Origin: Channa striata
Lineage: Eukaryota; Chordata; Actinopteri; Anabantiformes; Channidae
Assembly: GCA_033026295.1 (NCBI GenBank)
Contig: CM065172.1
Span: 10,461,665-10,525,664, forward strand
Direction: 5' to 3'
Length of the DNA: 64,000 nucleotides
In this document: piece after piece, positions 40,701 to 50,922 of the stretch
Layout: every line of letters starts with the position of its first letter
Numbering within the stretch: the stretch's first letter is position 1
Notes under the pieces: generated by a model
What the model saw: only the letters and a program-made list of their open reading frames with translations
What the model was told of the DNA's origin: nothing
The model's database searches: none
Program-made: the position numbers and the translations under genes

Positions 40701-41961
40701 GTGGAGAGCTTGTTGGAGATCCAGTCCTTCTTTTATATCTTCCTGTTCCAGCAGGCAGGACAGAGAGAGACACCGGTGAACATGACTTTTGTCCATCTGT
40801 GATCAGGGCGAGGGTAGGTTTAAGGCCATCCTGCTTCTCAAGGAGCTGCTTTAACTTAGGAGACAAAAACACGGTTCGTTCCTTCTGCACAACTGTGGAC
40901 TCTGTATTCTGAGGAAGCAGATTCTCAATTAAACAAGATGCAAGTGATGATGATGAAGATGACACTACCACCTCAGACTCAAGTTCAGTTTTTATTTGTG
41001 GCAAAAGAGGTGGAGTGGCAGTTCTTCTTTTAGCCAGTGGTTGACCAGGAGTTTCCTTGCATGCAGCTGAATCTGTATTTAAAACCTGGCTAATTTGTAC
41101 GGGGTCTAGAATCAGCGCATCGAGCCCTACTAAAGTTGAAGATCCTGAATGAACTTCTGCTGCTTCACAGCTACTGACTGTACTTGTTGACACTATCTTT
41201 CCATCAATGTAAAAGCTGAGATTCTCTGAAATATTGCTAGAGACATCAAGCATGTACTGTTCCGTGTGTTCCCCTTCATTTTCCATAGCAGCTGCAGGTG
41301 CAGTATTATCAACGATCTGCGTTTCCTGTTGAGATGTTTCAGTGAACATCCTCTGAAGATTTTCCTCCTGTGGCCGCCGGGTGTTTTCAACATGCATGAG
41401 CTGCAGGTGCTGCTTGTGGATCCTGCGTTCATGCCGTCGCTTACTGGTATGTGTAGTGAACTTCTTTTCGCAGTACTTGCAAGCATGAAGGCTCTCCAGA
41501 ACTCCCTGTTTGTCTGGCTGTGATGTGTGGTCTCCAGCTGACACAACTGATGTATGAGAGCTGGTAGAGGATGAGGTATGAAGCTGTATGACTGAGCCTA
41601 CTGAATCCCGAGGCTTCACCTTCTCAATCTGTAACTGACCTAAATTTGAACTAAAACACCTGCTGCTCTTATTGCTTTTACATGCATGCGCCTCGTTGTT
41701 TGCCAAACTGTGGATGTGCATGTGTCTTTCCAAGCCTTGTTTGCTGGTGAAATGTCTCTCACAATGCTGGCAGGGAAAGGATCCCCAGCCTCTCTCCGTA
41801 TGCTGATTGGGATGTCTCTGAAGATCTGGGTAGTTTGGTTCCATGTTCGTTTCAACTTGAGAAACCTCATCGTTGTCATCTTCATCTTCTTCCTCCTCCT
41901 CCTCTACTATATCCTCATTGTCTCCAAAATCCAAAGTGTACAAGTAAGGATGGTCCTCCAT
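37783..41961 (-). CDS. prdm2: PRDM2 (RIZ)-like zinc-finger protein, giant zinc-finger exon
   Basis: A single 4179-nt exon encodes 1392 residues from ATG to TGA. In order it has an acidic run (about 18-33); a C2H2 finger at 64-84 (C64, C67, H80, H84); a decayed finger at about 93-105; a C2H2 finger at 161-182; a Pro/Ser/Thr-rich middle with the CtBP-type motif QQPLDLS (487-493); three C2H2 fingers at 893-913, 921-942 and 950-971; a Cys-rich finger ending in Cys (CTKCGKSF, 1095-1115) next to the highly conserved block DVRLGINQHYPSFKPPPF; and a last finger at 1219-1239 (CPHCNREF). These blocks and their order match vertebrate PRDM2/RIZ, a nuclear Rb- and nuclear-receptor-interacting regulator with a histone-methyltransferase-like PR domain in its long form. 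The PR domain is not encoded here. An in-frame TAA lies 12 bases before the ATG, so unless splicing enters exactly at the ATG, translation starts here, giving a RIZ2-like PR-less product. Nothing shows which teleost paralogue (a or b) it is. Long open frames on the opposite strand are shadows. Confidence 0.93.
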   Translation of the reverse strand: MEDHPYLYTLDFGDNEDIVEEEEEEDEDDNDEVSQVETNMEPNYPDLQRHPNQHTERGWGSFPCQHCERHFTSKQGLERHMHIHSLANNEAHACKSNKSSRCFSSNLGQLQIEKVKPRDSVGSVIQLHTSSSTSSHTSVVSAGDHTSQPDKQGVLESLHACKYCEKKFTTHTSKRRHERRIHKQHLQLMHVENTRRPQEENLQRMFTETSQQETQIVDNTAPAAAMENEGEHTEQYMLDVSSNISENLSFYIDGKIVSTSTVSSCEAAEVHSGSSTLVGLDALILDPVQISQVLNTDSAACKETPGQPLAKRRTATPPLLPQIKTELESEVVVSSSSSSLASCLIENLLPQNTESTVVQKERTVFLSPKLKQLLEKQDGLKPTLALITDGQKSCSPVSLSVLPAGTGRYKRRTGSPTSSPQQSPAPKAETPRSDTGDIDAPSTGQMESEHHIANKKDDRTPNVEEPAVKPVLTETWKPIIGDSSCNQQPLDLSNTVKRNEDLALADAVLDLSLQRKTLGESELTHAVLKEEKSNTCMVEKPINTGEQNVDLRNPDTPLVTDFTIVTGSDMVTPVDSVAEGLVYGLALPSSSLTPSPTSLTPVALQPASPCTIFASTPSHSMLSTAPSLITVLSPPVSSPPSQPIQVLGPNIAQKPLVICAENALNSSECDLATAFATASAANLVTLSQPLEPTLNLPGHVFLTDQIAINPPIVEPAPGSEVPFTSTVSLNDPLINSYNITSNTVLIECTIALEAPASVVPGALTLQENTAEPPAPTQVVVNHIEQQQIVSVPNSQTVDPTILVSSIAESVTLSTTTSVGSDGLPVGESDPDPETVNNAEPPTAKEEEAADSSVSVTKIPFKISHPSEKSEEGISSDNTPNDDEQQSFTKNFICNVCDKLFHSMKELSHHVGEHADEWPYKCEFCILLFGKPSALLDHRSSLHGVGKTYVCSACTKEFVYLCNLKQHQEELHPGQQCTHTEEEKGKLRPQNYNYSTKVNVELSGHDAPEESKKLVKKEEGEEETGVEELFTTIKIMASDGGKIKGPDVRLGINQHYPSFKPPPFPYHNRSPAASLASATNFTTHNIPQTFSTAIRCTKCGKSFDNMPELHKHILDCANASDKRRYTPKKNPIPLRHFAKTQNGVLSTTNSTYGLNASNRASQSNRTKPIQESSVKLKFKVLNKRKKKLSHRVLPQRGKSVPSANKGSSAHMDVQQEIFVCPHCNREFTMRRSRTKHMAVCPKKPKEVKKRKEGGPSVTKENYGHLHRGGSHFEEKHDSTQHKTRLQTSGPAKRPAVVPVQTVFSSKRSKIIIKESTQPKQDTSTLNELPIVRTFNPSMRQYGRVQNSAKGIPIKITIVKPQQTASQTDGTPPSQSREEATRAVTSCSEQSASA

Positions 41962-42409
41962 CTTGTGCAGGGATTAGAATCAGTTCTTTAAAGGACGCCT
42001 GTCAGACAGGACTCTTGATAGTTGTCACATGAATGAACAGACAAAGAAGATAAAAATTTAGCACATACACACATAATGTCAAAGTGTCATTTAAGGCCTA
42101 CATCAAATTAACTTTTAACATCCAATATATATTATGCTTGTGCAGCTTAACAATTTACATGCACTACCATACATAAACATATATAATCTGTATTCAATTA
42201 TTGTATAAGTTGTCTGGTTCTGCAAAGTACTGTGTAAAGGACTCCAATTTGCTATTCATTCATATGATATTACCACATAAAATCATAAAGTTTTCATGGT
42301 AAAAGCACTTAATTAAATATGAGTTTAAGAAGAAGAAGAAATCATTGCATACTACATAAAAATAATTTAAAGGACTATTCTTCTAAGTTCTTCTGAGAAC
42401 TGATCTTAC

Positions 42410-42477
42410 CATTAAACTTGTCAATGCAAAGTGGTAGGCATATTTTTTCTGACTGAAGAACAATCAGGCTTTTCTTT
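42410..42477 (-). other. prdm2: Candidate 68-nt prdm2 leader exon
   Basis: An excellent acceptor (CTTATTTCTTTCAACAG, ending at 42478) and an excellent donor (AATG/GTAAGA, 42410/42409) bracket 68 bases between the putative promoter and the zinc-finger exon. It is open in one frame only (reading SEKICLPLCIDKFN). That frame leaves in phase 1 and cannot join the zinc-finger frame through the visible acceptors (about 41998 or 41961), so I treat it as 5'UTR. A short upstream ATG is present in another frame. Confidence 0.45.
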
Positions 42478-43810
42478 CTGTTGAAAGAAATAAGAAAATT
42501 AAAATGTTTTTTTAAAGTTCTTATATATAGGAGCATGACACAAACTACTGAAAGACAAGAAGCACAAACTAGTAAGTGTGAACAGCTGTTGTGTGGGAGT
42601 AGCTAAACGAAGCATACTTTATCTCTTGGCTACTGAAAAAAGCCTTGAGTCCTGTTTTGTTAACTTATGCTTTCAACTTTCAAGAATATCAAGGTTATAA
42701 AAGCATTAAACACAGCATGCCCTGATGGAAACGACTGCTCACTCACAATACATGAAGAATTTTACTTAAGGGTGATCCAGTGAGTGCTCTCTTGAACTTG
42801 GTATAGGTTCCTTGTTTTGGTTGCAACAATTTGTAATGAAAAAAATCAAATGATAACAATAAAAAACAAAGTGATTGCTGGTGCATTTTGACATGCACTT
42901 AGACCACTGCTTGGTGGAACAAAATGGCAGGCCCATCACGTCTGCGACATTTGGCGTCTTCTTTCACCTGCTCTTCACCGCACGAAAATCTCATTCATAC
43001 AATAACTACTTTAATTATGTGGTGATCACACAGTTTGCGCGTTATGGTCATGGTCATATTTACTTATCCTGCTTAATTTTAACGTTTAACGTCAAACGTT
43101 TGCGCAATTTCATAGTCCTCAGTAGACCAGACCCGAAAAGTAAACAGCGACCGTGACATTACGTGTCATTTTTATGAGTTATTTTTAAGACATTTTAACA
43201 GAGCAACGTGCGTGCTGCGCAAATGTTACTTCGCAAAAAAAAAAATAAAACAATTTGGGCCAGTTTCTTCATATTCAACTTCTCTTTCCATATATCTGCG
43301 CCGCAAGAGGCTTACGTAACACTCCATGTACATAATACAGCTTCATAAGAATTAATTTCATCTTGTGTTAGCTGACGTCGTTGGTCGGTTGAGGTTCACG
43401 GGCATCCGCTTCACCTGGTTCGGATGACGCTCCCCTGTCCTTGCACCATTGCTAACTGGTCGCACAACACGTCGTCAAATCGCTGTTTTGCTACAAAGGC
43501 TGCTAAATCGCACAGTCCTCTCAAAACTGCCCTGCCACTTCCTGTGAGATACAAAAATAAAAAAATAAAGAAACTGCAAAATGAAATCGTGCTAACGGTC
43601 GAGGTTCTGTGACAGAGCTTCTTGTTCCCAAGTGGAAGAAACCAGCTCGTCTCTAAAGCACCAAACTACAACAATATCACGCTACTGCTAGCTGCACTGC
43701 TAGCTCGCAAGCGCTGTGCTAATGTTACGTTTGAGGCAGAATGTTCGGCGGGACCGTTTCGAACTCTGGACCTGAAACTCATCTGCACGTTTCGGGTTTC
43801 GACACGTACC

Positions 43811-43975
43811 TGAAAAAGCCCAAATCCCAAAACTGTGACACGGCGGGTCCCAATGTTCCTCTTGTGACATGCAGCTACTGGACAGTTGTGTGTTTTTTCT
43901 TCCTTAATGCCCCAACAAGGTTCTAGCGCTGCGATTGGTCAGAGAACGTGGATGTCAAATTTGGACCAATCAGCA
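43811..43975 (-). promoter_or_regulatory. prdm2: Putative prdm2 promoter and first non-coding exon
   Basis: Two CCAAT boxes in opposite orientation lie 27 bp apart: ATTGG at 43934-43938 (CCAAT on the minus strand) and CCAAT at 43966-43970. They are typical NF-Y sites. About 100-130 bp downstream on the minus strand is a good donor, TTTTTCAG/GTACGT (43810/43809), which could end a leader exon. The surrounding 43.37-43.95 kb is richer in CpG than its neighbourhood and includes a CRE-like TGACGTC (43373-43379). No TATA box is clear. The leader has an open ATG (MSQEEHWDPP...), which joins no downstream coding frame and would be a short upstream ORF. Confidence 0.5.
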
Positions 43976-45489
43976 ATAGGTTTGTAAAGTCACTGAAAGA
44001 GGAAGGAAAAACCCATGAGCAGAAGAAGTGACAACATTAATATAATACTTCAGAGAAATAACTGTCGTTTGGTTTGGATTTACAGATAATGATATATCAT
44101 AGATGCTCATTCAGTACATCAATTTAATATGTGCTGTCTTTTCCAAATTGTTAGCATGGTGACTTTTGCGCAACAAAAATTTTGATATATGTATAAATTC
44201 AAGGCCAGACAAATAACATGACTAATACAAATAAAACAGATTTTAAAACACAACGCCGCTCACTCAGTCTTATTTCAGAATTTAGTTTATTAATAAACAT
44301 CATATTTGCAGTGTATTAATATGGCCTGTAGAGGGGGCAACATAATAACGTCTCAAAGTAGAGCAGGCAGGTTTATTGACTAAAGTGCAGAATGGGACAT
44401 TATACTGTAACAAGTGGACATTTACGTAAACAAAAATTTTTTTATTAAATTATTTATTTAAACATGGACATTTTAAAATATGCAATTTTCGTTATTAAGG
44501 CTTTAAATCATGCACTACAATATTGGCAAAATTAGGCCTATTTTAAAACAACAAAAATAAAGACTATTGCCATGTTATAGTTGGGGCATAAAGTGCTGTT
44601 ATTTGCTCCCTTGCACTGACCATTTCAACATTTGTCAATTGGACGACAAGGCAGAGGCTCGTTTAATGTTCGCGCCCACGCTGACAGAAACCTACACCCT
44701 GGTTTCACATGGTGTTATTTACACCTCCAGTTATATTAGAGTAAAGACTTACTTTGACAGAATCTGTAGGAGTTCTTCATACACATCTCTGGCGTTGTGC
44801 ACCACCACATGGGTGTTATTTTCATGGTATGTCTTTGTTATATCTCTGATTGTTATGATGTGTGTGTGCTGAGTTGTGTTTTACTATCATACTACAAACC
44901 ACAGCTCCATGGGTCATAATGAAAGATGATAAACCACAGGTCTGTGTTTTTTCTTCTTAGTATTTACCATTTAGTCTTCAAACTTTGTATTAAATTTGCT
45001 GAAACATTGCATGTTGAGGTCAAAGCAAAACGGTATGAGTTATCTCACACGTTGTTCATTAGGTGCCAGCTGACCATGATCATGTTTATTTATAGTTAGT
45101 CATAGCTAGTCACCCTGGACAACCCATGGCTCCAGCCTGTCTTCCACAGTTGATGGCAATTTCAGCTGTGGAGTTATGATGATGAGCAGTTCACAACTGG
45201 GCCCGCTGTTCAGACACATATGTCAAATCATTGCATGAGCAGGTGCTGACTGCCTGGAAGCCATGACACACACAGGGCTAAGTACTCACAGTTTCAGGAA
45301 TGAACTTGGAATCAAAAATAAGTCAACACAATATGTAGAAATGCAGTGTATGAGAAAACACTGCATCATGAATTTGATCATTACACCTATAAACTGTATT
45401 TTATTTGCAATGGCACTGCAGAAGCCTAGAACATGCAAATTCCTAAGTAAATCGTCTGTTTAAATACCAATTTTACAATATTGCTTCTC

Positions 45490-45690
45490 ATTCATCCATT
45501 CACACTAACTGGTGGCTGTGGCTGTCATGCAAGGTGCTCACCTGACCCACCAGAGTTCAATGTCTTGCCCAAGGACACTTCGACATGTAGCCAGGAGGGA
45601 CCAGGAGTCAAACCACTGACCCTGTTGTCCATGGACAAGTGTCTTACCAGCTGAGTTACAGTACAGCCACCCAGCATGGTGAGCTGATAA
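45490..45690 (-). mobile_element. tRNA-derived SINE, copy 2
   Basis: On the minus strand an A box, GTAACTCAGCTGG (45659-45647), and a B box, GGTTTGACTCC (45614-45604), are spaced as in a tRNA gene. They are followed by the same GTGTCCTTGGGCAAGACA body as the copy at 8.5 kb. The copy is less decayed in its promoter boxes than that one. It does not fold as a tRNA, so it is a SINE head and not a tRNA gene. Confidence 0.82.
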
Positions 45691-48649
45691 AGTGTGAGTT
45701 GTTGCCACATGTCAAGATAACGTATCCACTTCTACGAAGTCAATCGTCAGAGAAGTATCAACTGCCCAAACTGGAAATGGCAACTTGTTTTGGTGTCAAA
45801 TTTAAGGTCAACATGCAGTGCATTAACTGGCCTTGGATGAATACACAAACACGTCTAAAAATTAATCAAAAATCATAGTTTAAAAAAAATAGTAAAAATA
45901 AAAAGAATGGTAAATAAGGCTTAAATTAAAATGAACATTACAAAAATCTGAAGTAGCTTACAAAAATAAAACATTAACCATTCACATAAACCTAAGACAT
46001 CAGAGAAAACAAGAGTAAAGTCCATCGCATATGTATCAAGCAGGGCTGTGGTATTGAACAATAAAGATGTTTGTAGAATATGTCAAAGCAAAAGCACCTG
46101 TAATCCAAAAACATGTTGTGTCACCGTGACAAAGTCCAATGTCATTGCTTAGTGGGATGGTGGATCGGATGTGTGGGGGATGTGTGGCATACAATTGTCT
46201 TTCTGCATCAAGCCTTTTCCATTTCAGTTTCCTCCTCTCTCTGCCATTCCCTGCATCATCCATACTCTTAACACACACATAAACACACTGTCTATACCTG
46301 TCCCCCCACTATTCACTCCTTCACCTGACCCCTTCCTCTCCTTCCAAGCAGCTGTCTAAAGCGCTCAAATCCCACAGGCCTGAGGGCTGACATCTTATTC
46401 ACGACATGCTGCTCTTCATGCATGCGCGCCTAAAACTTAAGACGAATCATCATAGGACGTGTCAACAGCCCTGCCCCACTGTCTTTGTCATTTTCAAACG
46501 TGTTGCTCCCCTGGGGGCCAGATGTTCAAATGAAAACAAATTATTATTATCGTTATTAAAAATAAGATGCAACACAATCTGATATTAGTACATTGCTGTC
46601 ACTTTTCCTGATTGTCTCTACATTAAGATCAAATGCACGTTTACAGGACTAAGTTTTTACCATTGAGTGATGGACTTTATCTTTGTTATTTACAGAAATT
46701 GCTTTTCTCCAAACGTTGTGGCCTTTGCTCTGGCAGGCATCTTATCATTGCTCGCTGTATTAAAATAACTTCATTGCACTGTCGGTCTACTTCCTTCCTT
46801 GTTGTTTGCACCCATGCTTGTAATTGGATGGCATTCACTACTCAAGGTGACTAGTGTGTATAGAAACTACTGGCACACATTGAAATATTAGTCCTATAAT
46901 TTGAAAAAAATGCTTTGAACACTTACCAAATCCTTTTTTCCCCTGTAACCATAACACCATTAGATCACATCCTGTAGATTTAAGGAAACCAGTAAAAAAC
47001 AAAATGTGTTGGCCAACACATTTGAAACATCATGTCCCAGACTGTAGGGAATGTTCGTATGTGGCCAACTAAATTGAGATGTAATAACCCAAAAGATCCT
47101 GGGGCAAGGTCTGCAACGGGCTTTCTGTGAGGACACTGCATGTCTTGTCTGTGTCTGTGTAAGCTTCAGCTCCTTTGCATAAACAAAAGACACACTGAAG
47201 ACAAATTATTTAAAATGGATGGATGTTTTTAAACCTACATATAAAACAAATCTGATTATTGTTGCTGGCATTATAAAATATTTGGATGAGATGATCATCT
47301 GTGTCAGACTTACATTGGTTTTCTCTTTCCTTTGAATGTCATGTTTAATTTTTTTGTCTCCTTTTTATTTGACTTTTTTTCTAAATTTCTTGAGTATATA
47401 TCTTTCTATATAGTTGTATAACTACTGACTTACTGAATAAAGTGCTCATCCACAAGACCCTAAATACAAGTTTCAGCCAATAATTTTTTGATATTCTTTC
47501 TTTTGTTGAACTTGAAAAAGTCAGAAAAACACAAAGACATCCACCCTGAGGAGCAGAAACTGCACACTTTCAGCTACTTTAGCTTCTCTTTATGAAAACC
47601 TTTTTTCTATTTTTTAAGTGTGTAGAGGCAGGCTTACTTGTGTGTGTTGGTCCAACAATTATCCATTCCAGAGGTCGATGTATTATACATTTTTTTACTA
47701 AAACAGTTGTTTGTTTGGTGATTATTCAGGCAAACTTTAAAGGTAACTGTGTGATGTCTTAGATGATGTCACTGCTGATGAACATGCACTTATTAGTTGA
47801 CCCTAACCTATCAAGAAACAGCATGACTGTGGGAAAAGACAAAAGGAGAAAAAACAGAGAAAGTTGTCCCTGGCTCGATGAGCACAGATGTATGCAGGCC
47901 ACCTACGTCACCCGCCAAAAACAAATCCAAGGAAATTAGGCTTAAATCCTCATTTCTGTTCTTTTCTTTAAACCAAACTATAATTTGCTGAGTGGGCACC
48001 AGCAATTTTCCTACAAATAAAAATGAGGACCAATTCACACACAGATTCTTTCTGTGTGTATCAGCACACAGTCCACCATAAGTGACCTTGTTCCAGTTGC
48101 CACTGCACAAAACGAATAAACTAAAAGTATTAAAATTAAAATACACTGGTCTGGTTGTATTTAGGGTGAAATATCCTGCCTCATTCATCGCCCTGCTAGA
48201 CTGGAATGACTTTTTTCCATACCCTTATAACAGCACGGGATAAGACAATTTGGTGACAACCTCTCTTTATTTGGGTTTATTTTAAATGTATATGCTCACA
48301 TGCAGAACCATACAATGTGTGTGCATTTGCAGAAATGCAGAAATGTCCATAACATGTCTAAACGGTCACCTGGCGGATCACACAAATCCACTGGAGTATG
48401 CAGAGTTGCCACACACTCAGCTCATTTTTTTGCCTTTATGCCACATAAGCAGACAACTTTGAGTGTGATAATTAAGTTTGAGATGAAGACCTGAGTGTGC
48501 ATGACTCGGACTAAGACTCTCCGTGAATCACACTTTTATGGTGTGTTTTAATAGCTGCTTTTCAACGACAGTTTTTGGAGCACGACAGTTATGATAGGTT
48601 TAACATCTGCACAGAGGGCATAGATGATTTAGGTCTCCAAGTGTTTTCT

Positions 48650-48651
<2 letters not shown>

Positions 48652-48687
<36 letters not shown>
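48652..48687 (+). repeat. (GT)n microsatellite
   Basis: A 36-bp near-perfect GT run in the prdm2-pdpn spacer. Confidence 0.95.
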
Positions 48688-48690
<3 letters not shown>

Positions 48691-50439
48691 GGCACATGAG
48701 TGGGCCCACCCAGGAAGTGACTCCACCCTGTAGCGATGTACAGAATTCCTCGTTGCTTAACTGAAGAGTCAGAGCTGCTGCAGAGTAACTTTACAGCCGT
48801 CTGAAAAGACTCCATTGTTACCAGCAGTTTGAGACAAGAAAGTGAGCTAAGGGGAGTAACGAAGCCCGTTGTGGGGCAGAGGCTGGAGTGGTGGGTGTTG
48901 GGCCGCTGCCTAAAACCACACGGAGGAGAGGGAGCCAGACAGAGAGCATCTCTGTGCAACTCGCAGCCCAATGTTGGAGCCCTGCCTCAGCTTCACAGCA
49001 CCGTATGAAAAAACTCCACAACATGAGAGAAAAAACACACCCAACTGTCAGAGGGCTTAACTGACTCAACGGTTTAGGGACATATGGGCCAACATATTTG
49101 GTGCCATATCCTGGAGGTTTTTTTTTTCAGATTTGAAGAGTTATTTGAATAAGCCAATCAGAGTGAAGCTGCACGCTGCTTCTGTGGAAGGTTGTTAATG
49201 ATGTGTGTGAGTTGGGAATAAAATAGAAAATAAATGTCAAGAGATTTTAACTGTCACAAGCATTTTGGCCATACAGTGCTGCACTGCCACATATAATCTA
49301 ATTCACAGGAAGTGGCCAGAATAATAAACAGATGTTTAAAAAAAATTGATATTGAGAACATACTTTACAAACAAAAGACAAAGGAAATCTCTCAGTAAAC
49401 AATTTAGTGAAATGTTTAGTGCATTCAGTGTTACAGTTTTTTATTGAAACATCTTGAAAAAAAAACACTGCAATTAAATAAAAGTTTTGAACAAATGAAA
49501 TGGCACAAATTAAAGACTTTGAACTGATAATACATGGCAAAGCAGAAGATAGGACACAAAAACATGTCGTTGCAAACGTTTGCAGAGTCTAAAAGTCTGT
49601 TCCTCAAAAGTCACTCATTCAGTGCACATATTAAACGAGTTTAGAAAGTAAGCCGAGCTAAGCTGAGACTTTATTTGTACACCCATTTATCACTCCTGCA
49701 ATGGCAAAAATAATAGACAAGGGCATTACTGCCTAACACTGAAACTAAGTGCAACTATAAAATGTGATCCTGTGCACAATCTGGGGGTAGCTCAGTTTAA
49801 AGAGCGAACAACTGTTCTGGTAATCTAAGCAATAACACAAGTACTATGACCACATTGTCAAGACAATGCCATCACTGTGTCTCACAACCACTGGCTGCGT
49901 ATAAGCCTTTACATCAAGCCAGAAGTCGTCAAAGCCGTTGTTTTTGGAATGGGTGGCAGTTACAAAGTAGTCAATTCACATTAATAATGCACTTCAAACA
50001 TTACAATCCTTCTAGAGAATACCAGAGACACCAGTGGCACAAACCCTTCTGCTAAATTTCACAGATATGTATTACGTTTTTTAATGTCAGTGTTAGAGTG
50101 GGCAGAATGTCACGTTACTCTTGGTGCCTTTTCGTTTCTGGGAGCTTGCGGGTGCTACGTCGGAAGAGCTTCTGCACACGGCGCCTCATGCAGTCGACCA
50201 ACACGTTGGGGATTCTGGCTACAAGTGTTTTCACTGGTGCTCTGGGGTGTTTTAAAGGCCACAATAGTCTAAAGTAGCATGTAAGTACTGTGTGTTCTAT
50301 AATATCAAATTCTAGCCTATGCAACTGCAACATATGAGAAAGTAAGTAGCTATATACTAATAGTCCCCTTGCATTGTATATACATCCTGTGGAATTTGTA
50401 ACAGTCTCGCCAGCTTCCTTCCTACCCCACTCTTCTATA

Positions 50440-50915
50440 TGCATTTAATTAACTTTACTTTTGTCAGTATTTGCCATTTTTATTTCCTTTTCATTAACGT
50501 CAATGCAACTCTACTTCAGGAGTTTTTATCCGGTATGACAGATAAACTTCGACTTTTTAAATTTATATATCACAATGCACATTAAACACTCTGAAATTCT
50601 TTGTGCCGTGATGCTGTCACCTTGTTTTGTTCTCTCCAGGGGAGATAGAGCATTTTATATCAAGGGCTCCGGGGGGGTCAGAGCGGTAGCAGGGGACATG
50701 AATATGTTTGCTCATGTACCCCTCTTGTCTTCACATACAGTACATAAATTAACACACACAAGCCTCTCTCCCCCTTTTTTTTTTGGTAACAGTCCAGAGA
50801 TCTGATCAGATTGGTTTAGTTCTGGTATTGTGCTCATTTTAATGTTAGAAAATGACGTCACAGTTCAGTAGTTCGGAATTTCCAGAACTTTGGTTGCTCC
50901 TGTTTGGCTTGTCCC
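50440..50915 (-). other. pdpn: Likely pdpn 3'UTR
   Basis: Non-coding sequence follows the pdpn stop codon. The first canonical poly(A) signal on the minus strand is AATAAA at 50484-50479, about 430 bp after the stop; another is near 49675. The true 3' end cannot be fixed from sequence alone. Confidence 0.45.
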
Positions 50916-50922
50916 TCAGGGG
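50916..50922 (-). CDS. pdpn: Podoplanin, coding exon 4 (7 nt: last residues and stop)
   Basis: The acceptor TCTTTAATTTCCACAG ends at 50923 and is followed by C-CCC-TGA. The C completes the Ser codon begun as TC at the end of exon 3, then come Pro and stop. The protein therefore ends NYSP, closely matching the mammalian podoplanin end RYSP. This very small coding contribution would be invisible to ORF finders; phase and the conserved ending support it. Confidence 0.85.

Larger units (their letters stand above)
43976..50400. other. Spacer between pdpn 3' end and prdm2 promoter
   Basis: I searched the minus strand for PR-domain exons (codons for MWEVY, GWMC, RYVNWA, ELLVWYN) and found none. There is no other convincing exon on either strand. 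Contents: a SINE at 45.5-45.7 kb, a 36-bp TG run at 48.65 kb, AT-rich simple sequence, and scattered ORFs of up to 125 codons without splice context. Confidence 0.55.

Noticed and set aside
40265..40912. 215-codon plus-strand open frame, with neighbours at 39281-40216 and 41266-41991
   Set aside because: They lie antisense to the prdm2 zinc-finger exon; their openness follows from the coding strand's codon use, and no domain is recognisable.
49783..49860. tRNA-like text GGGGGTAGCTCAG
   Set aside because: It has an A-box-like start but no B box, and I could not see a cloverleaf; probably chance or a very old SINE head.
44000..50900. Possible PR-domain exons of prdm2 between pdpn and the zinc-finger exon
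   Set aside because: No stretch encodes the conserved PR motifs on the minus strand; the search was by eye, so a diverged exon could be missed.
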